64,000 nucleotides of DNA from Actinomadura rupiterrae (lineage in GTDB: Bacteria > Actinomycetota > Actinomycetes > Streptosporangiales > Streptosporangiaceae). Position 1 is the stretch's first letter, and each line of letters begins with the position of its first letter. The position numbers and the translations under genes were made by a program. Positions 42,165-51,119 of this stretch are shown here, one piece after another. Where the stretch lies: contig NZ_JAMZEA010000003.1 in NCBI RefSeq assembly GCF_024172125.1, forward strand, positions 1-64,000, given 5' to 3'. Below the pieces are notes generated by a model, which was given only the letters and a program-made list of their open reading frames with translations, did no database searches and was not told the origin of the DNA.

Positions 42165-42420
42165 GCGGCCCGCCTCCGGCGGATGCCTCTCGGCGGGCGG
42201 GCCCTGCGGACGCCCCCAGCGGACGCCCTCCGGCGGACGCCCCTCAGCGGGCGAGCCCGGCGGCTGGCCCCAGCGAATGGCCCCCAGCGGACGTCCCCGG
42301 CAGGCGGCTCCCGGCGGACGTCCCTCGGCGGGCGGCCCTTGGTGAGCGGCCCTCAGCGGGCGGACCTCGGTGAGCGGCCCCCCGGGCGGACGGCCTCTGG
42401 TGGGCGGTGGTGGGCGGCGT
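42165..42420. repeat. degenerate GC-rich repeats between convergent genes
   Basis: About 250 bp of imperfect repeats built from CGGCGGACG, CAGCGGGCG and CCCAGCGGACG with spacings of 9 to 30 bp. They fill the gap between the terminator and the kinase gene end. Reading frames here are low-complexity and unconvincing, so no gene is called. Confidence 0.65.
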
Positions 42421-42425
42421 GCGGG

Positions 42426-44306
42426 TCAGGTTCCGGTGATCGCTTTGAGGATGTTCGGGCGGAGCGTTCCGCGCAGGTCCCGGTACGGGACGATGACCGG
42501 CTCGTCGGCCCGGTTGCAGGCCATGTCGTAGCCGAGCAGGGCCTTGGGGACGTAGAACTCGACGCCCGTGGCCGTGAGCAGTGGACGCACGTAGCCCTTC
42601 TCGATCGCCTCGGGCTTCAGGTCCGTCTCGGGGCCGGTCGGATGCGGCACTCCCTTGCAGAGCACGCCGGTGGCCGTGTGCCGTTCGAGAAGGAGCGTCA
42701 GGTCGCGGGCGCCAGGGACGGTGTCCACAGCGGGGAGCAGCAGGTCACGGTTGTCCAGCCTCGTCCCGGTCGCGAGGTCCACCGTGACGATGGTCTTCTG
42801 GGGCGTGTTCCGCCACGCGACGACCGGCCGGTACCGGACGGAGAGGTAGCGCGGCCCCTTCAGCCCGAAGTCGACGACCGCGGCCGGGCGGAACAGCGGA
42901 CCGGGCGGCGCCTTCGTCCCGACAAAGCCGCCGTAGTCCTCGTGGACGGCCTTGGACCACTCGTCCGCCGGAGCGCGGAGGATCCTGTTGACGCGGTTCT
43001 CCAGGTCGGGCGAGGCGAGGCCCGTCACGCGCGGGTAGGCGACGGTCGCGGTGGCGTCCGGGGCGTGGAAGACGGTCGTGACGCTCGCCAGCGTGATCTT
43101 CAGCGCCTTCGGGGACGGGCGCGCGGCCGGGTGGCCGGGGTTGGTCACGGCGACGTAGGTCCCGGCGCCGCCCGCGACGATCGCGGTCGCGACGACGGCC
43201 GCCGCGACCTTCGCGCCGGTCGCGGCGAGCAGGCCGCCTCCGCCGGCGATGCCCGCAGCTCCGGCCGTGCCCGCGGCCGTCCCGCCGAGGGACGCGCCGC
43301 CGAGCGCGGCTGCCGGGAAGAACGCGGCCAGCGCCATCGCGAGCCCGGCCAGGACGCGGACGCCCCGTGACTCCCATTCCGGCCCGTACGCGGCGGACGC
43401 GACGGCCTCCAGCTCGGCGGCGAAGGCGGCCGCGGAGGGCGGACGGTCCGCCGCGTCCTTGGCCATGCCGCGTCCCACCAGCGGTCGCAGCGGCTCGGGC
43501 AGGCGCTCCAGCGGCGGCGGCGCGGTGAGGTGCAGGTTCGCGAGCGCCGCCTGGCTGCTCGCGCTGAACGGCCGCTCCCCCGTGACGGCCTCCACGAACA
43601 CGCAGGTCGCCGCGTACACGTCGGTCGCGGGCGAGGCGGGCCCGCCGCGCCACTGCTCGGGCGCCATGTAGGCGGGCGTGCCCACGGCGGACGCCTCGCC
43701 GACCGGGACCGCGATCCCGAAGTCCACCAGCTTGCTCAGCCCGTCCGGCCGGACGACCACGTTCCCGGGCTTGTAGTCGCGGTGCACGATCCCGGCCTTG
43801 TGCGCGGCGGCCAGGCCGCGCAGCGACCCCTTGAGGACGGTCAGCGCCGCCTCGGGCGCGAGCGCGCCGTTCTCGGCGAGGACGCGCGCCAGCGGCACGC
43901 CGTCCACCGCCTCCATGACCAGCGCCGCGCCCTCCGGCGCCGTCACGAACCGGAACAGCCGCACCACGTGCGGGTCGGCGACCCGGCCGAGCATCACCGC
44001 CTCGTCCCGCAGGCGCGCGAGGCGCCGCTCGCGCTCGTCCGGATCGTCCGCCGGGACGTTCAGGTACTTGATCGCGACGGCCGTCCCGTCCCCCTCGTGC
44101 CGCGCCAGGACGACCCGCCCCTGCGCGCCCGCCCCCAGCTCCCGCACCTCCTCGAACCCGCCCACCCGCCACCGCCCACCCGAAACCCGCGGCTCGGCAG
44201 GATCGGACGAATCGCGCGCCCCGGGAGGCGCGGGCGAATCGGGCGAGAGCGCGGAATCGCCTAAGTGGACGGGGTTTTCCGGCGTGTTATCGGAGGGAGT
44301 GATCAT
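42426..44306 (-). CDS. membrane-bound Ser/Thr protein kinase with extracellular sensor domain
   Basis: A 626-aa Hanks-type kinase. An acidic/Pro-rich N-terminus (1-45) is followed by the kinase domain (about 50-305): glycine loop LGAGAQGRVV, Lys80 in VAIKYL, HRDYKPGN (175-182), DFG (195-197) and APEQW. A Gly/Ala-rich hydrophobic region with two segments (about 318-345 and 360-388) leads to an external domain of about 235 residues. That domain (GLKGPRYLSVRYRPVV, TVDLATGTRL, VPYRDLRGTLRPNIL) has a DUF3298/RsiV-like look and resembles the lipoprotein encoded just upstream. Its ATG overlaps the lipoprotein stop (ATGA), so they are coupled. Confidence 0.9.
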   Translation of the reverse strand: MITPSDNTPENPVHLGDSALSPDSPAPPGARDSSDPAEPRVSGGRWRVGGFEEVRELGAGAQGRVVLARHEGDGTAVAIKYLNVPADDPDERERRLARLRDEAVMLGRVADPHVVRLFRFVTAPEGAALVMEAVDGVPLARVLAENGALAPEAALTVLKGSLRGLAAAHKAGIVHRDYKPGNVVVRPDGLSKLVDFGIAVPVGEASAVGTPAYMAPEQWRGGPASPATDVYAATCVFVEAVTGERPFSASSQAALANLHLTAPPPLERLPEPLRPLVGRGMAKDAADRPPSAAAFAAELEAVASAAYGPEWESRGVRVLAGLAMALAAFFPAAALGGASLGGTAAGTAGAAGIAGGGGLLAATGAKVAAAVVATAIVAGGAGTYVAVTNPGHPAARPSPKALKITLASVTTVFHAPDATATVAYPRVTGLASPDLENRVNRILRAPADEWSKAVHEDYGGFVGTKAPPGPLFRPAAVVDFGLKGPRYLSVRYRPVVAWRNTPQKTIVTVDLATGTRLDNRDLLLPAVDTVPGARDLTLLLERHTATGVLCKGVPHPTGPETDLKPEAIEKGYVRPLLTATGVEFYVPKALLGYDMACNRADEPVIVPYRDLRGTLRPNILKAITGT

Positions 44307-45088
44307 TTCGCGGTCGCGGCGGTTTGGAGGCGGGTCAGGAGGTCGGGCTTCACCAGGTCCTTGAGCTTGGCGTAAGGCGCGGAGAAAGTGAAGCTGGAGC
44401 AGTCGGTGCCGATCGTGGACCAGATCAGGTTCAGGCCCTGCTTGTCGAAGAACAGCCCCGCGGACGGCGGCGTCTCGACCGGGCCGTCCTGCTTACCGGG
44501 CAGGAAGTCCTTGCGCTTGATGTCGGCCAGCTCGCATTGCTTCCAGTCGTCCTTCGGGCCGGACAGCGCGTCCCACAGGGGCTTCGGGTCGTTCAGCGTC
44601 TTGTCGGTCAGCACGTCCGGCGCGGTGAGGGCCTTGCCGGCCTTCACGTCCACGGTGACCGGAACGGTCGGCAGCGCCTCCTCGCTCTCGTAGCAGGGGA
44701 TCATGATGATCGAGTTGTTCGCGGACACGATGTCCGGGCCGCCGAGGCCCAGCCTGACCTTGGTCTGGACGATGCTGGTCTTGCCCTTGCACTGGTTCTT
44801 GCGGTCGGCGTCCAGGGTCGCGCCGAGCCACTTCACCGTCCAGTCCAGCGGGCCGTGGAACGCCTGGCCGATGCGCTGCTCGGCGGCCTTGTCGGGCAGC
44901 CCGGCGACCTTGACGTACTCGGCGTCCTTGAACTTGACGAACTGGCCGGGGTGCTCGCTGTTGTCGTGCACGACGATCGTCCCCTTGTCCGGGACGTCCG
45001 GGCCGCCCTTGGACTTCCCGGACGAGCAGCCGCCGAGCGCCGCCCCGACCACCGTGACCGCCGCCACCCACCGCACGACCGTCCGCAT
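44303..45088 (-). CDS. secreted lipoprotein paired with the kinase
   Basis: A 261-aa protein with a lipoprotein signal peptide (MRTVVRWVAAVTVVGAALGGC; lipobox ALGGC, lipidated Cys21). The mature part shares blocks in order with the external part of the kinase: AGLPDKAAEQRIGQ, LGLGGPDIVS, VPVTVDVKAGKAL and APYAKLKDLVKPDLL. Four cysteines in the mature chain may form disulfides. The role is inferred as a ligand-binding or co-sensor subunit at the outer face of the membrane. ATG start has GGAGG 8 nt upstream. First gene of a two-gene operon. Confidence 0.8.
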   Translation of the reverse strand: MRTVVRWVAAVTVVGAALGGCSSGKSKGGPDVPDKGTIVVHDNSEHPGQFVKFKDAEYVKVAGLPDKAAEQRIGQAFHGPLDWTVKWLGATLDADRKNQCKGKTSIVQTKVRLGLGGPDIVSANNSIIMIPCYESEEALPTVPVTVDVKAGKALTAPDVLTDKTLNDPKPLWDALSGPKDDWKQCELADIKRKDFLPGKQDGPVETPPSAGLFFDKQGLNLIWSTIGTDCSSFTFSAPYAKLKDLVKPDLLTRLQTAATAK

Positions 45089-45260
45089 GCGTTCCGCCTC
45101 CCTCGTCCGCAAACCTGGCGGATCACAGAATGTCAGCATCCGGCCGGAGCGGCGGCCACTCCCGGCCATCCGCGGCCTTCCGGCGCCCGGAAAACGCCGG
45201 TCCGGCAAGGCGCGCGGAATACCCCCGATCTCGGAAACGTTGGGACAGGTGATCGGCTAT

Positions 45261-45290
45261 TGGTGTAGTGACACCGGCGCCGGTACACTG
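45261..45290 (+). promoter_or_regulatory. candidate promoter of the DEAD-box helicase gene
   Basis: TTGGTG and TACACT separated by 18 bp fit a sigma-70-type promoter. Start of transcription near 45298 would leave a leader of about 255 nt before the helicase start, long and GC-rich with possible hairpins (GGCTCCG-GCGGAGCC). In the 464-bp gap between the lipoprotein and helicase genes nothing else is recognisable. Confidence 0.4.
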
Positions 45291-45552
45291 CGTCGCGGAG
45301 TGTGACCGCACGCAGCCACAATGAGTGACTGCTTTCAACCCCTGACTGCGGTCGCCGTAAGGAATTGATCGACGGCTGGTCCCTCCCGCGCGAGCGCGCG
45401 GCCACGGAAAGCGACCGGCGGGCACTGAAGGCCCCGCCGGGAACGCAGCCGTGCCAGGTCGGCCCGGAGCACCGGTGGACGGGCTCCGGCGGAGCCGACG
45501 GCGCTGCGCCGCGACCGGGAGCGAGGACCCCGCATATTGGAGGCTGGAAGCC

Positions 45553-48500
45553 CTGACTACCTTCGCCGAACTCGGGGTCGTACCCGAGATAGCCGATGCC
45601 CTCGAAGCCGAGGGCATCGTCGACGCGTTCCCCATCCAGGAGCTCGCCCTGCCGATCGCGCTGGGCGGCCACGACATCATCGGCCAGGCCCGCACGGGCA
45701 CCGGCAAGACGCTGGCGTTCGGCGTGGCCGCGCTGCAGCGCATCAAGCACGGCGGCCGCAAGCCGCAGGCCCTGGTCATCGCACCGACCCGCGAGCTGGC
45801 CCTGCAGGTCACCGACGACCTGCTGGTCGCCGGCGGCAAGCTCGGCACCCGCGTGCTGTCGGTCTACGGCGGCCGCGCGTACGAGCCGCAGATCGAGGCG
45901 CTGCGCACCGGGGTGGACGTCGTCGTCGGCACCCCCGGCCGGCTGCTCGACCTGGCCAAGCAGAAGCACCTCGACCTGTCCGAGGTCGCCGTCCTCGTCC
46001 TGGACGAGGCCGACCGCATGCTCGACCTCGGGTTCCTGCCCGACATCGAGCGGATCATCAGCCGGGTGCCCGAGCGGCGGCAGACCATGCTGTTCTCGGC
46101 CACCATGCCGGGCGAGATCGCCGCGCTGTCGCGCCGCTACCTCACCCGCCCGACCAACGTCCGCGCCGAGGCGCACACCGAGTCCGAGGCCACGCCGCAG
46201 GTCCAGCAGTTCGTGTGGCAGGCCCACCAGATGGACAAGCCCGAGATGGTCGCCCGCCTGCTGCAGGCGGAGGGCCGCGGCCTGACCATGGTCTTCTGCC
46301 AGACCAAGCGCGCCTGCGACCGCGTCGCGGCCGACCTGTGCCAGCGCGGCTTCGACGCCGCCGCCGTGCACGGCGACCTCGGCCAGTCCCAGCGCGAGCG
46401 CGCGCTGCGCGCGTTCCGCGCGGGCAAGATCGACGTGCTGGTCGCCACCGACGTCGCCGCGCGCGGCCTCGACGTGGACGACGTCACGCACGTGGTCAAC
46501 TTCGAGTGCCCCGACAGCGCCGACACCTACGTGCACCGCATCGGCCGCACCGGCCGCGCGGGCCGCGAGGGCACCTCGGTGACCCTGGTCGACTGGTCCG
46601 ACATCCCGCGCTGGAAGCTGATCAACGGCACCCTCGGCCTGGACTTCGCCCAGCCCGAGGAGACCTACTCCAGCAGCCCCCACTTCTTCGAGGCCCTCGG
46701 CATCCCCAAGGGCACCCGGGGCACCCTGCCCAAGGACCAGCGGCACGGCCGCGCGGGCCTGGAGGCCGAGAAGCTGGAGGACATCGGCGAGACCGGCAAG
46801 ACCCGCACCCGCGAGCGCGACCACGACCGTGACCGCGACCGCGACCGCGACGAGGCCCGTCCCCGCCGCAACCGCCGCTCGCGTTCCCGCACCCGCACCC
46901 GCAACGGCCGTCCGGTCGAGCAGCCCGTCCAGCGCGACGAGCGCCCCGCCGAGACGCCCGTGTCGACCGAATCGCCGGAGACCGCGTCCCCGCGCCGCCG
47001 CAAGCGCAACCGCGGCCGCAAGGACACCGCCGTCCCCGCGATCCCGGCCACCCAGGACACCCCGGCCCCGTCCGAGGCCCTGGTGGACGAGCAGCCCAAG
47101 CGCCGCCGCGTGACCACGTCCCAGGACGAGGCCCTCGCCGCCGAACGCGAAGCCGCCCGCAAGGCCACCACCGAAACCGCTCCGAAGCGCACCCGCACCC
47201 GCAAGGCCGCGGCCAGCGCGACGGACACCGCTGAGGCGACCGAGGCCGCTCCGAAGCGCACGCGGACCCGCAAGACCGCCGCGAGCACCAGCGAGGCCGC
47301 AGCCACGCCCGACGCGTCCCCTGTGGACGCCACGGCCGAACCCGCACCCACGCGCACCCGCAAGGCCACGGCCAGCGTGACGGACGCAGCCGACGCGGAC
47401 ACGTCCGCCGAGACCGCTCCGAGGCGCACGCGGACCCGCAAGGCCACCGCGAGCGCAACTGAGGCCACGGCCGGTGTCCCGGACGCGACCGAAGCCGCGA
47501 ACGCCGCCGACGCCGCGCCGAAGCGCACGCGGACGCGCAAGGTTGCGACCGCAGCGCCCGAGGCGTCCCCTGTGGACGCCACGGCGGAGGTCGCACCCAA
47601 GCGCACCCGCACGGCCACGGCCAAGGTGACGGACGCGACCGACACCGCTGACGCGGTCGAGGCCGCGCCCAAGCGCACGCGGACCCGCAAGACCGCCGCA
47701 AGCGCGGGTGACGCGGAGGCCCAGGCCAAGCCGGCCCGCACGCGCAAGACCGCAACCAGCACGTCGGACGCGTCCGACACCGCTGAGGCTGCACCCAAGC
47801 GCGCGCGAACCCGCAAGGCCGCGACCACGACGCCCGACGCGTCCCCTGCGGACGCTACGACGGACGCCGCGCCGAAGCGCACCCGCAAGGCCACGGCCAG
47901 CGCGACTGACACCGCTGACGCGGCTGAGGCCGCTCCGAAGCGCACGCGGACGCGCAAGACCGCCGCAAGCGCAAGCGACGCGGAGGCCCAGGCCACCGCC
48001 GAAGCCAAGCCCGCTCGCACGCGCAAGGCCGCAGCAACGCCCGACGCGTCCCCTGTGGACGCCACGGCCGAAGCCGCCCCCAAGCGCACCCGCAAGGCCG
48101 CAGCCAGCGCGACGGACGCGTCCGACACCGCTGAGGCGGCGCCGAAGCGCACCCGAACGCGTAAGGCCGCGAGCGCAGCGCCCGAGGCGTCCCCTATGGA
48201 CACCACGACGGAGGCCGCACCCAAGCGGACGCGCAAGACCACGGCCAGCGCAACGGACGCGACCGACACCGCTGACGCGGCCGAGGCTGCCCCGAAGCGC
48301 ACCCGGACGCGCAAGACCGCTGCCGCAACGCCCGAGGCGTCCCCTGCGGAAGCCACGGCGGACGTCGCGCCCAAGCGCACTCGTGCGCGCAAGGCCACTG
48401 TCAGCGCGGTGGACGCGTCCACCACGGACACGGTCACTGCGGAGACCGCGCCCAAGCGCACCCGGACGCGCAAGGCCGCAGCCGCTGCCGAGGACGCCCC

Positions 48501-48624
48501 CGCGAAGCCCGCGCGGACGCGCAAGGCGGCGGTGGCCGAGACGGACGGCCCTGCGGCGGACGCCAAGCCCCGACGGGCCAAGCGCGCCGCCGGAGCACCG
48601 GTCGAGGAGCCCCAGGGCGTCTGA
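45553..48624 (+). CDS. rhlE: DEAD-box RNA helicase (RhlE-like) with very long repeat-rich basic tail
   Basis: An ATP-dependent RNA helicase of about 1023 aa. The core (1-370) has the Q motif DAFPIQELALP, Walker A ARTGTGKT, PTRELA, GTPGR, DEAD (LVLDEADRML), SAT (LFSATMPG), VFCQTKRAC, ATDVAARGLDV and HRIGRTGRAG. From about residue 430 onward the protein is a disordered tail: an RDRDRDRD stretch, then about 19 repeats of the APKRTRTRKAAAS type separated by acidic Ala-rich spacers. Start: GGAGG (45539-45543) lies 9 nt before CTG 45553, which begins L-T-T-F-A-E-L-G like family N-termini; the nearest standard start in frame is GTG 45451. Position equals Rv3211. A terminator follows. Confidence 0.9.
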   Translation: MTTFAELGVVPEIADALEAEGIVDAFPIQELALPIALGGHDIIGQARTGTGKTLAFGVAALQRIKHGGRKPQALVIAPTRELALQVTDDLLVAGGKLGTRVLSVYGGRAYEPQIEALRTGVDVVVGTPGRLLDLAKQKHLDLSEVAVLVLDEADRMLDLGFLPDIERIISRVPERRQTMLFSATMPGEIAALSRRYLTRPTNVRAEAHTESEATPQVQQFVWQAHQMDKPEMVARLLQAEGRGLTMVFCQTKRACDRVAADLCQRGFDAAAVHGDLGQSQRERALRAFRAGKIDVLVATDVAARGLDVDDVTHVVNFECPDSADTYVHRIGRTGRAGREGTSVTLVDWSDIPRWKLINGTLGLDFAQPEETYSSSPHFFEALGIPKGTRGTLPKDQRHGRAGLEAEKLEDIGETGKTRTRERDHDRDRDRDRDEARPRRNRRSRSRTRTRNGRPVEQPVQRDERPAETPVSTESPETASPRRRKRNRGRKDTAVPAIPATQDTPAPSEALVDEQPKRRRVTTSQDEALAAEREAARKATTETAPKRTRTRKAAASATDTAEATEAAPKRTRTRKTAASTSEAAATPDASPVDATAEPAPTRTRKATASVTDAADADTSAETAPRRTRTRKATASATEATAGVPDATEAANAADAAPKRTRTRKVATAAPEASPVDATAEVAPKRTRTATAKVTDATDTADAVEAAPKRTRTRKTAASAGDAEAQAKPARTRKTATSTSDASDTAEAAPKRARTRKAATTTPDASPADATTDAAPKRTRKATASATDTADAAEAAPKRTRTRKTAASASDAEAQATAEAKPARTRKAAATPDASPVDATAEAAPKRTRKAAASATDASDTAEAAPKRTRTRKAASAAPEASPMDTTTEAAPKRTRKTTASATDATDTADAAEAAPKRTRTRKTAAATPEASPAEATADVAPKRTRARKATVSAVDASTTDTVTAETAPKRTRTRKAAAAAEDAPAKPARTRKAAVAETDGPAADAKPRRAKRAAGAPVEEPQGV

Positions 48625-48635
48625 ACCCACCAGTG

Positions 48636-48669
48636 AACGCCGGTCCCGGAATCCCGGGGCCGGCGTTTT
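48636..48669 (+). terminator. intrinsic terminator after the helicase gene
   Basis: AACGCCGG-T-CCCGG, loop AAT, CCCGGGG-CCGGCGTT ending in TTTT: a classic stem plus T run, 12 bp after the stop. Confidence 0.88.
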
Positions 48670-48775
48670 CGCGTCCAGGCCCGCGCGGGGCGGAGCTGAG
48701 GGATTTTCATGTTTGTTGCCGGGGTGATGCGGGTTCGCCGCGTTGCCGTTACCGGGTGCGATCAGCGTTCTGGGC

Positions 48776-50848
48776 ATGAGTTCCGGTCCCTCTCGCCGCC
48801 GTTTCCTCGCGTCCGGCGCGGCCGTCGCCGGGGGCGCGGCGGCGTCGCTGCTGCCGCCGTCCGTGCACGCCGCGCTGGCCCGTCCGCTGCCGCCGGGCGG
48901 GCTGAAAGCGATCAAGCACGTGGTGTTCCTGATGCAGGAGAACCGCAGCTTCGACCACTACTTCGGGACGCTGCGGGGCGTGCGCGGGTACGGCGACCGG
49001 AACGCGATCGAGCTGCCCGACGGATACCCGGTGTTCGAGCAGAAGGGCCTGCTGCGCCGCGTCAAGCCGTTCCTCGCGCGGGACGCGGTGGGCCACGGCC
49101 CGCTGACCGACGTCAACTACATCGCGGGCCTCGACCACTCGTGGGACGGCGGCCAGAAGGCGCGCGGGGACGGCTGGCACGACGGCTGGATCGCGGCCAA
49201 GCAGCTGCCCACGATGGTCCACTACGACCGCCGCGACCTGCCGTTCCAGTACGAGCTGGCCGACACGTTCACGATCTGCGACGCCTACCACTGCTCGGTG
49301 TTCGGCCCGACCAACCCCAACCGGACGTTCCACTGGACGGGCACGATCGGCTATGAGGCCAACGGGCACCGCGCGGTCGAGAACGACGCCTACAGCGAGG
49401 ACACGCATCCGGGCTACGCGCTCACGTCCTATGCCGAGCGCCTGTCGAAGGCCGGTGTCAGCTGGCGCGTCTTCCAGGAGTGGGACAACTTCACTGACAA
49501 CCCGCTCGAATTCCTCGTCACGTTCAAGAAGGTCATGCGGACGGCGCTCGGCTCGTTCAGCCAGTACAAGAGCCTGACCGCCTTCTACGGGGACGTCGCG
49601 AAGGCCAAGCCCGCCGACCAGGCCACGATGCTCGCCGACCTGGACAAGGCCGTCGCGGCGCTCCCGGCGAACGAACGGGACCTGTTCGAGCGCGCCCTCC
49701 GCCGCGTCCGGGGCGGGACGCTCGCGAAGTCCTTCCGCGAAACGGTCGAGCACGGACGGCTTCCCCAGGTTTCGTACATCGTGGCGTCCGCCGCGGACTC
49801 CGAGCACCCGAGTTCGGGCAGCCCGGTCCAGGGCGCGGGCATCACCTACGAGGTCCTGGACGCGCTGGCCTCGCGTCCGGACGTGTGGGGGTCGACGGCG
49901 CTGTTCCTGCTGTTCGACGAGAACGACGGCTACTTCGACCACGTCCCGCCGCCGCTGCCGCCCGCGTCCGCGAAGGACGAGTGGGTGGACGGCAGGCCCG
50001 TCGGCCTCGGGTTCCGCGTCCCGATGATCGTGGTCTCGCCCTGGACGGCGGGCGGCAACGTCTGCTCGGAGGTGTTCGACCACACCTCGACGATCCGGTT
50101 CATGGAGCGCTGGCTCGGCGTCCGGGAACCGAACATCAGCGCGTGGCGCCGGACGGTAGCGGGCGACCTCACCTCGGCGTTCGACTTCACGCGCCGCGCC
50201 CGCCCGCCGCGTCCGGACCGGCCCTCGGCGCCGCCGAAGTTCTACTTCCGCTGGCCGGCGCTGCCCCCGATCGTCCAGAAGGACGCGGCGGTCGAGCCGG
50301 GCACGCGTCCGGCGCGCCCGCTCCCCTACCGTCCCGAGGCGAGCGCCCGACTGGACGGCGGCGCGCTGCTCCTCACCCTCCGGGACGACGGGCCGCGTTC
50401 CACGCATTTCGCCCTCTACCCGTACGCGAAGGAGTTCGCGAAGCCGCGCCACTACGACGTCGCGAAGTCCGCGACCGACCGCATCCCCCTCCAGGACGGC
50501 CGCTACCGCCTGACCCTGACCGGCCCGAACGGCTTCCGCCGCGAGTTCGCCGGGACGACCAAGGGCAAAGCCGCGAAAGCCGACGTCACGACGTCCCCGA
50601 AGGCGAACCGCACGCTCGCGATCACCCTCGCCAACCACGGCCGGGACACGCTGACCTTCACCCTCCGCGCCCTCGCCTACGGGACGTCCACGAAGAAGAT
50701 CACCCTCGGCCCCGGCGCCACCCGCACGATCACCTGGCAAACCCGCAACGGCTGGTACGACCTGGACATCACAACCCCCGAGGACCCCACCTTCCACCGC
50801 CGCCTCATGGCCCACCTGGAAAACGGCCGTCCCAGCACCACCGGCTGA
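48776..50848 (+). CDS. Tat-exported phosphocholine-specific phospholipase C
   Basis: A 690-aa secreted phosphoesterase of the bacterial phospholipase C / acid phosphatase family, hydrolysing phospholipid head groups outside the cell. The N-terminus has a twin-arginine signal (SRRRFLASGAAVAGG) ending near PPSVHAALA. The catalytic domain begins HVVFLMQENRSFDHYFGTL and includes CSVFGPTNPNR, ASAADSEHPSSG, LFDENDGYFDHV and FDHTSTIRF. Two C-terminal beta domains (about 510-600 and 610-685; DUF756 type) follow, with FALYPYAKEF and TWQTRNGWYDLDI. ATG start places the RR motif near the N-terminus. Presumably useful for phosphate scavenging. Confidence 0.93.
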   Translation: MSSGPSRRRFLASGAAVAGGAAASLLPPSVHAALARPLPPGGLKAIKHVVFLMQENRSFDHYFGTLRGVRGYGDRNAIELPDGYPVFEQKGLLRRVKPFLARDAVGHGPLTDVNYIAGLDHSWDGGQKARGDGWHDGWIAAKQLPTMVHYDRRDLPFQYELADTFTICDAYHCSVFGPTNPNRTFHWTGTIGYEANGHRAVENDAYSEDTHPGYALTSYAERLSKAGVSWRVFQEWDNFTDNPLEFLVTFKKVMRTALGSFSQYKSLTAFYGDVAKAKPADQATMLADLDKAVAALPANERDLFERALRRVRGGTLAKSFRETVEHGRLPQVSYIVASAADSEHPSSGSPVQGAGITYEVLDALASRPDVWGSTALFLLFDENDGYFDHVPPPLPPASAKDEWVDGRPVGLGFRVPMIVVSPWTAGGNVCSEVFDHTSTIRFMERWLGVREPNISAWRRTVAGDLTSAFDFTRRARPPRPDRPSAPPKFYFRWPALPPIVQKDAAVEPGTRPARPLPYRPEASARLDGGALLLTLRDDGPRSTHFALYPYAKEFAKPRHYDVAKSATDRIPLQDGRYRLTLTGPNGFRREFAGTTKGKAAKADVTTSPKANRTLAITLANHGRDTLTFTLRALAYGTSTKKITLGPGATRTITWQTRNGWYDLDITTPEDPTFHRRLMAHLENGRPSTTG

Positions 50849-50979
50849 CCTCCGGGCCCCCGCCCCCGAGCACGTCCGGACGAGCGCCGGGCCTGGGCCT
50901 GTTTCGAAGCCGCCCAGGACACCCGCGCCCAGGCAGCACGGAACTGAAGGCGACCCGAGCAGCCGCGCCACCACCCCAG

Positions 50980-51119
50980 CCACGCGCGCGAACGCGTTAC
51001 CAACCCGGCGGAGCGAAGCCGAAGGCGAGCGAAGCCGGGTTGATCGCGAAGCGATGCCGTGTTCGCCCAGGCGCGGTCACGTAGCGAGCCCTAGGCGAGC
51101 GAAGTGGGCCGTGACTGCG
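50980..51119 (-). repeat. dispersed structured intergenic element, copy C (inverted)
   Basis: The third copy of the element, read on the minus strand: CGCAGTCACGGCCCACTTCG, CTCGCCTAGGGCTCG, GTGACCGCGCCTGGGCGAAC, GCATCGCTTCGCGATCAACC, a loop and CCGGGTTGGTAACGCGTTCG. It is most similar to copy A, including the outer block CGCAGTC-x-CGGCCCACT. The stop codon and last codons of the GDPD gene lie inside its first 29 bp. The rest fills the 242-bp gap to the phospholipase gene. Confidence 0.78.

Noticed and set aside
42047..42425. Proline/Arg-rich frames after the YeaQ-like gene
   Set aside because: They lie in degenerate repeats behind a strong terminator, with no ribosome site or recognisable domain.
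45133..48915. 1260-codon minus-strand frame
   Set aside because: Antisense to the DEAD-box helicase, all of whose motifs are present on the plus strand.
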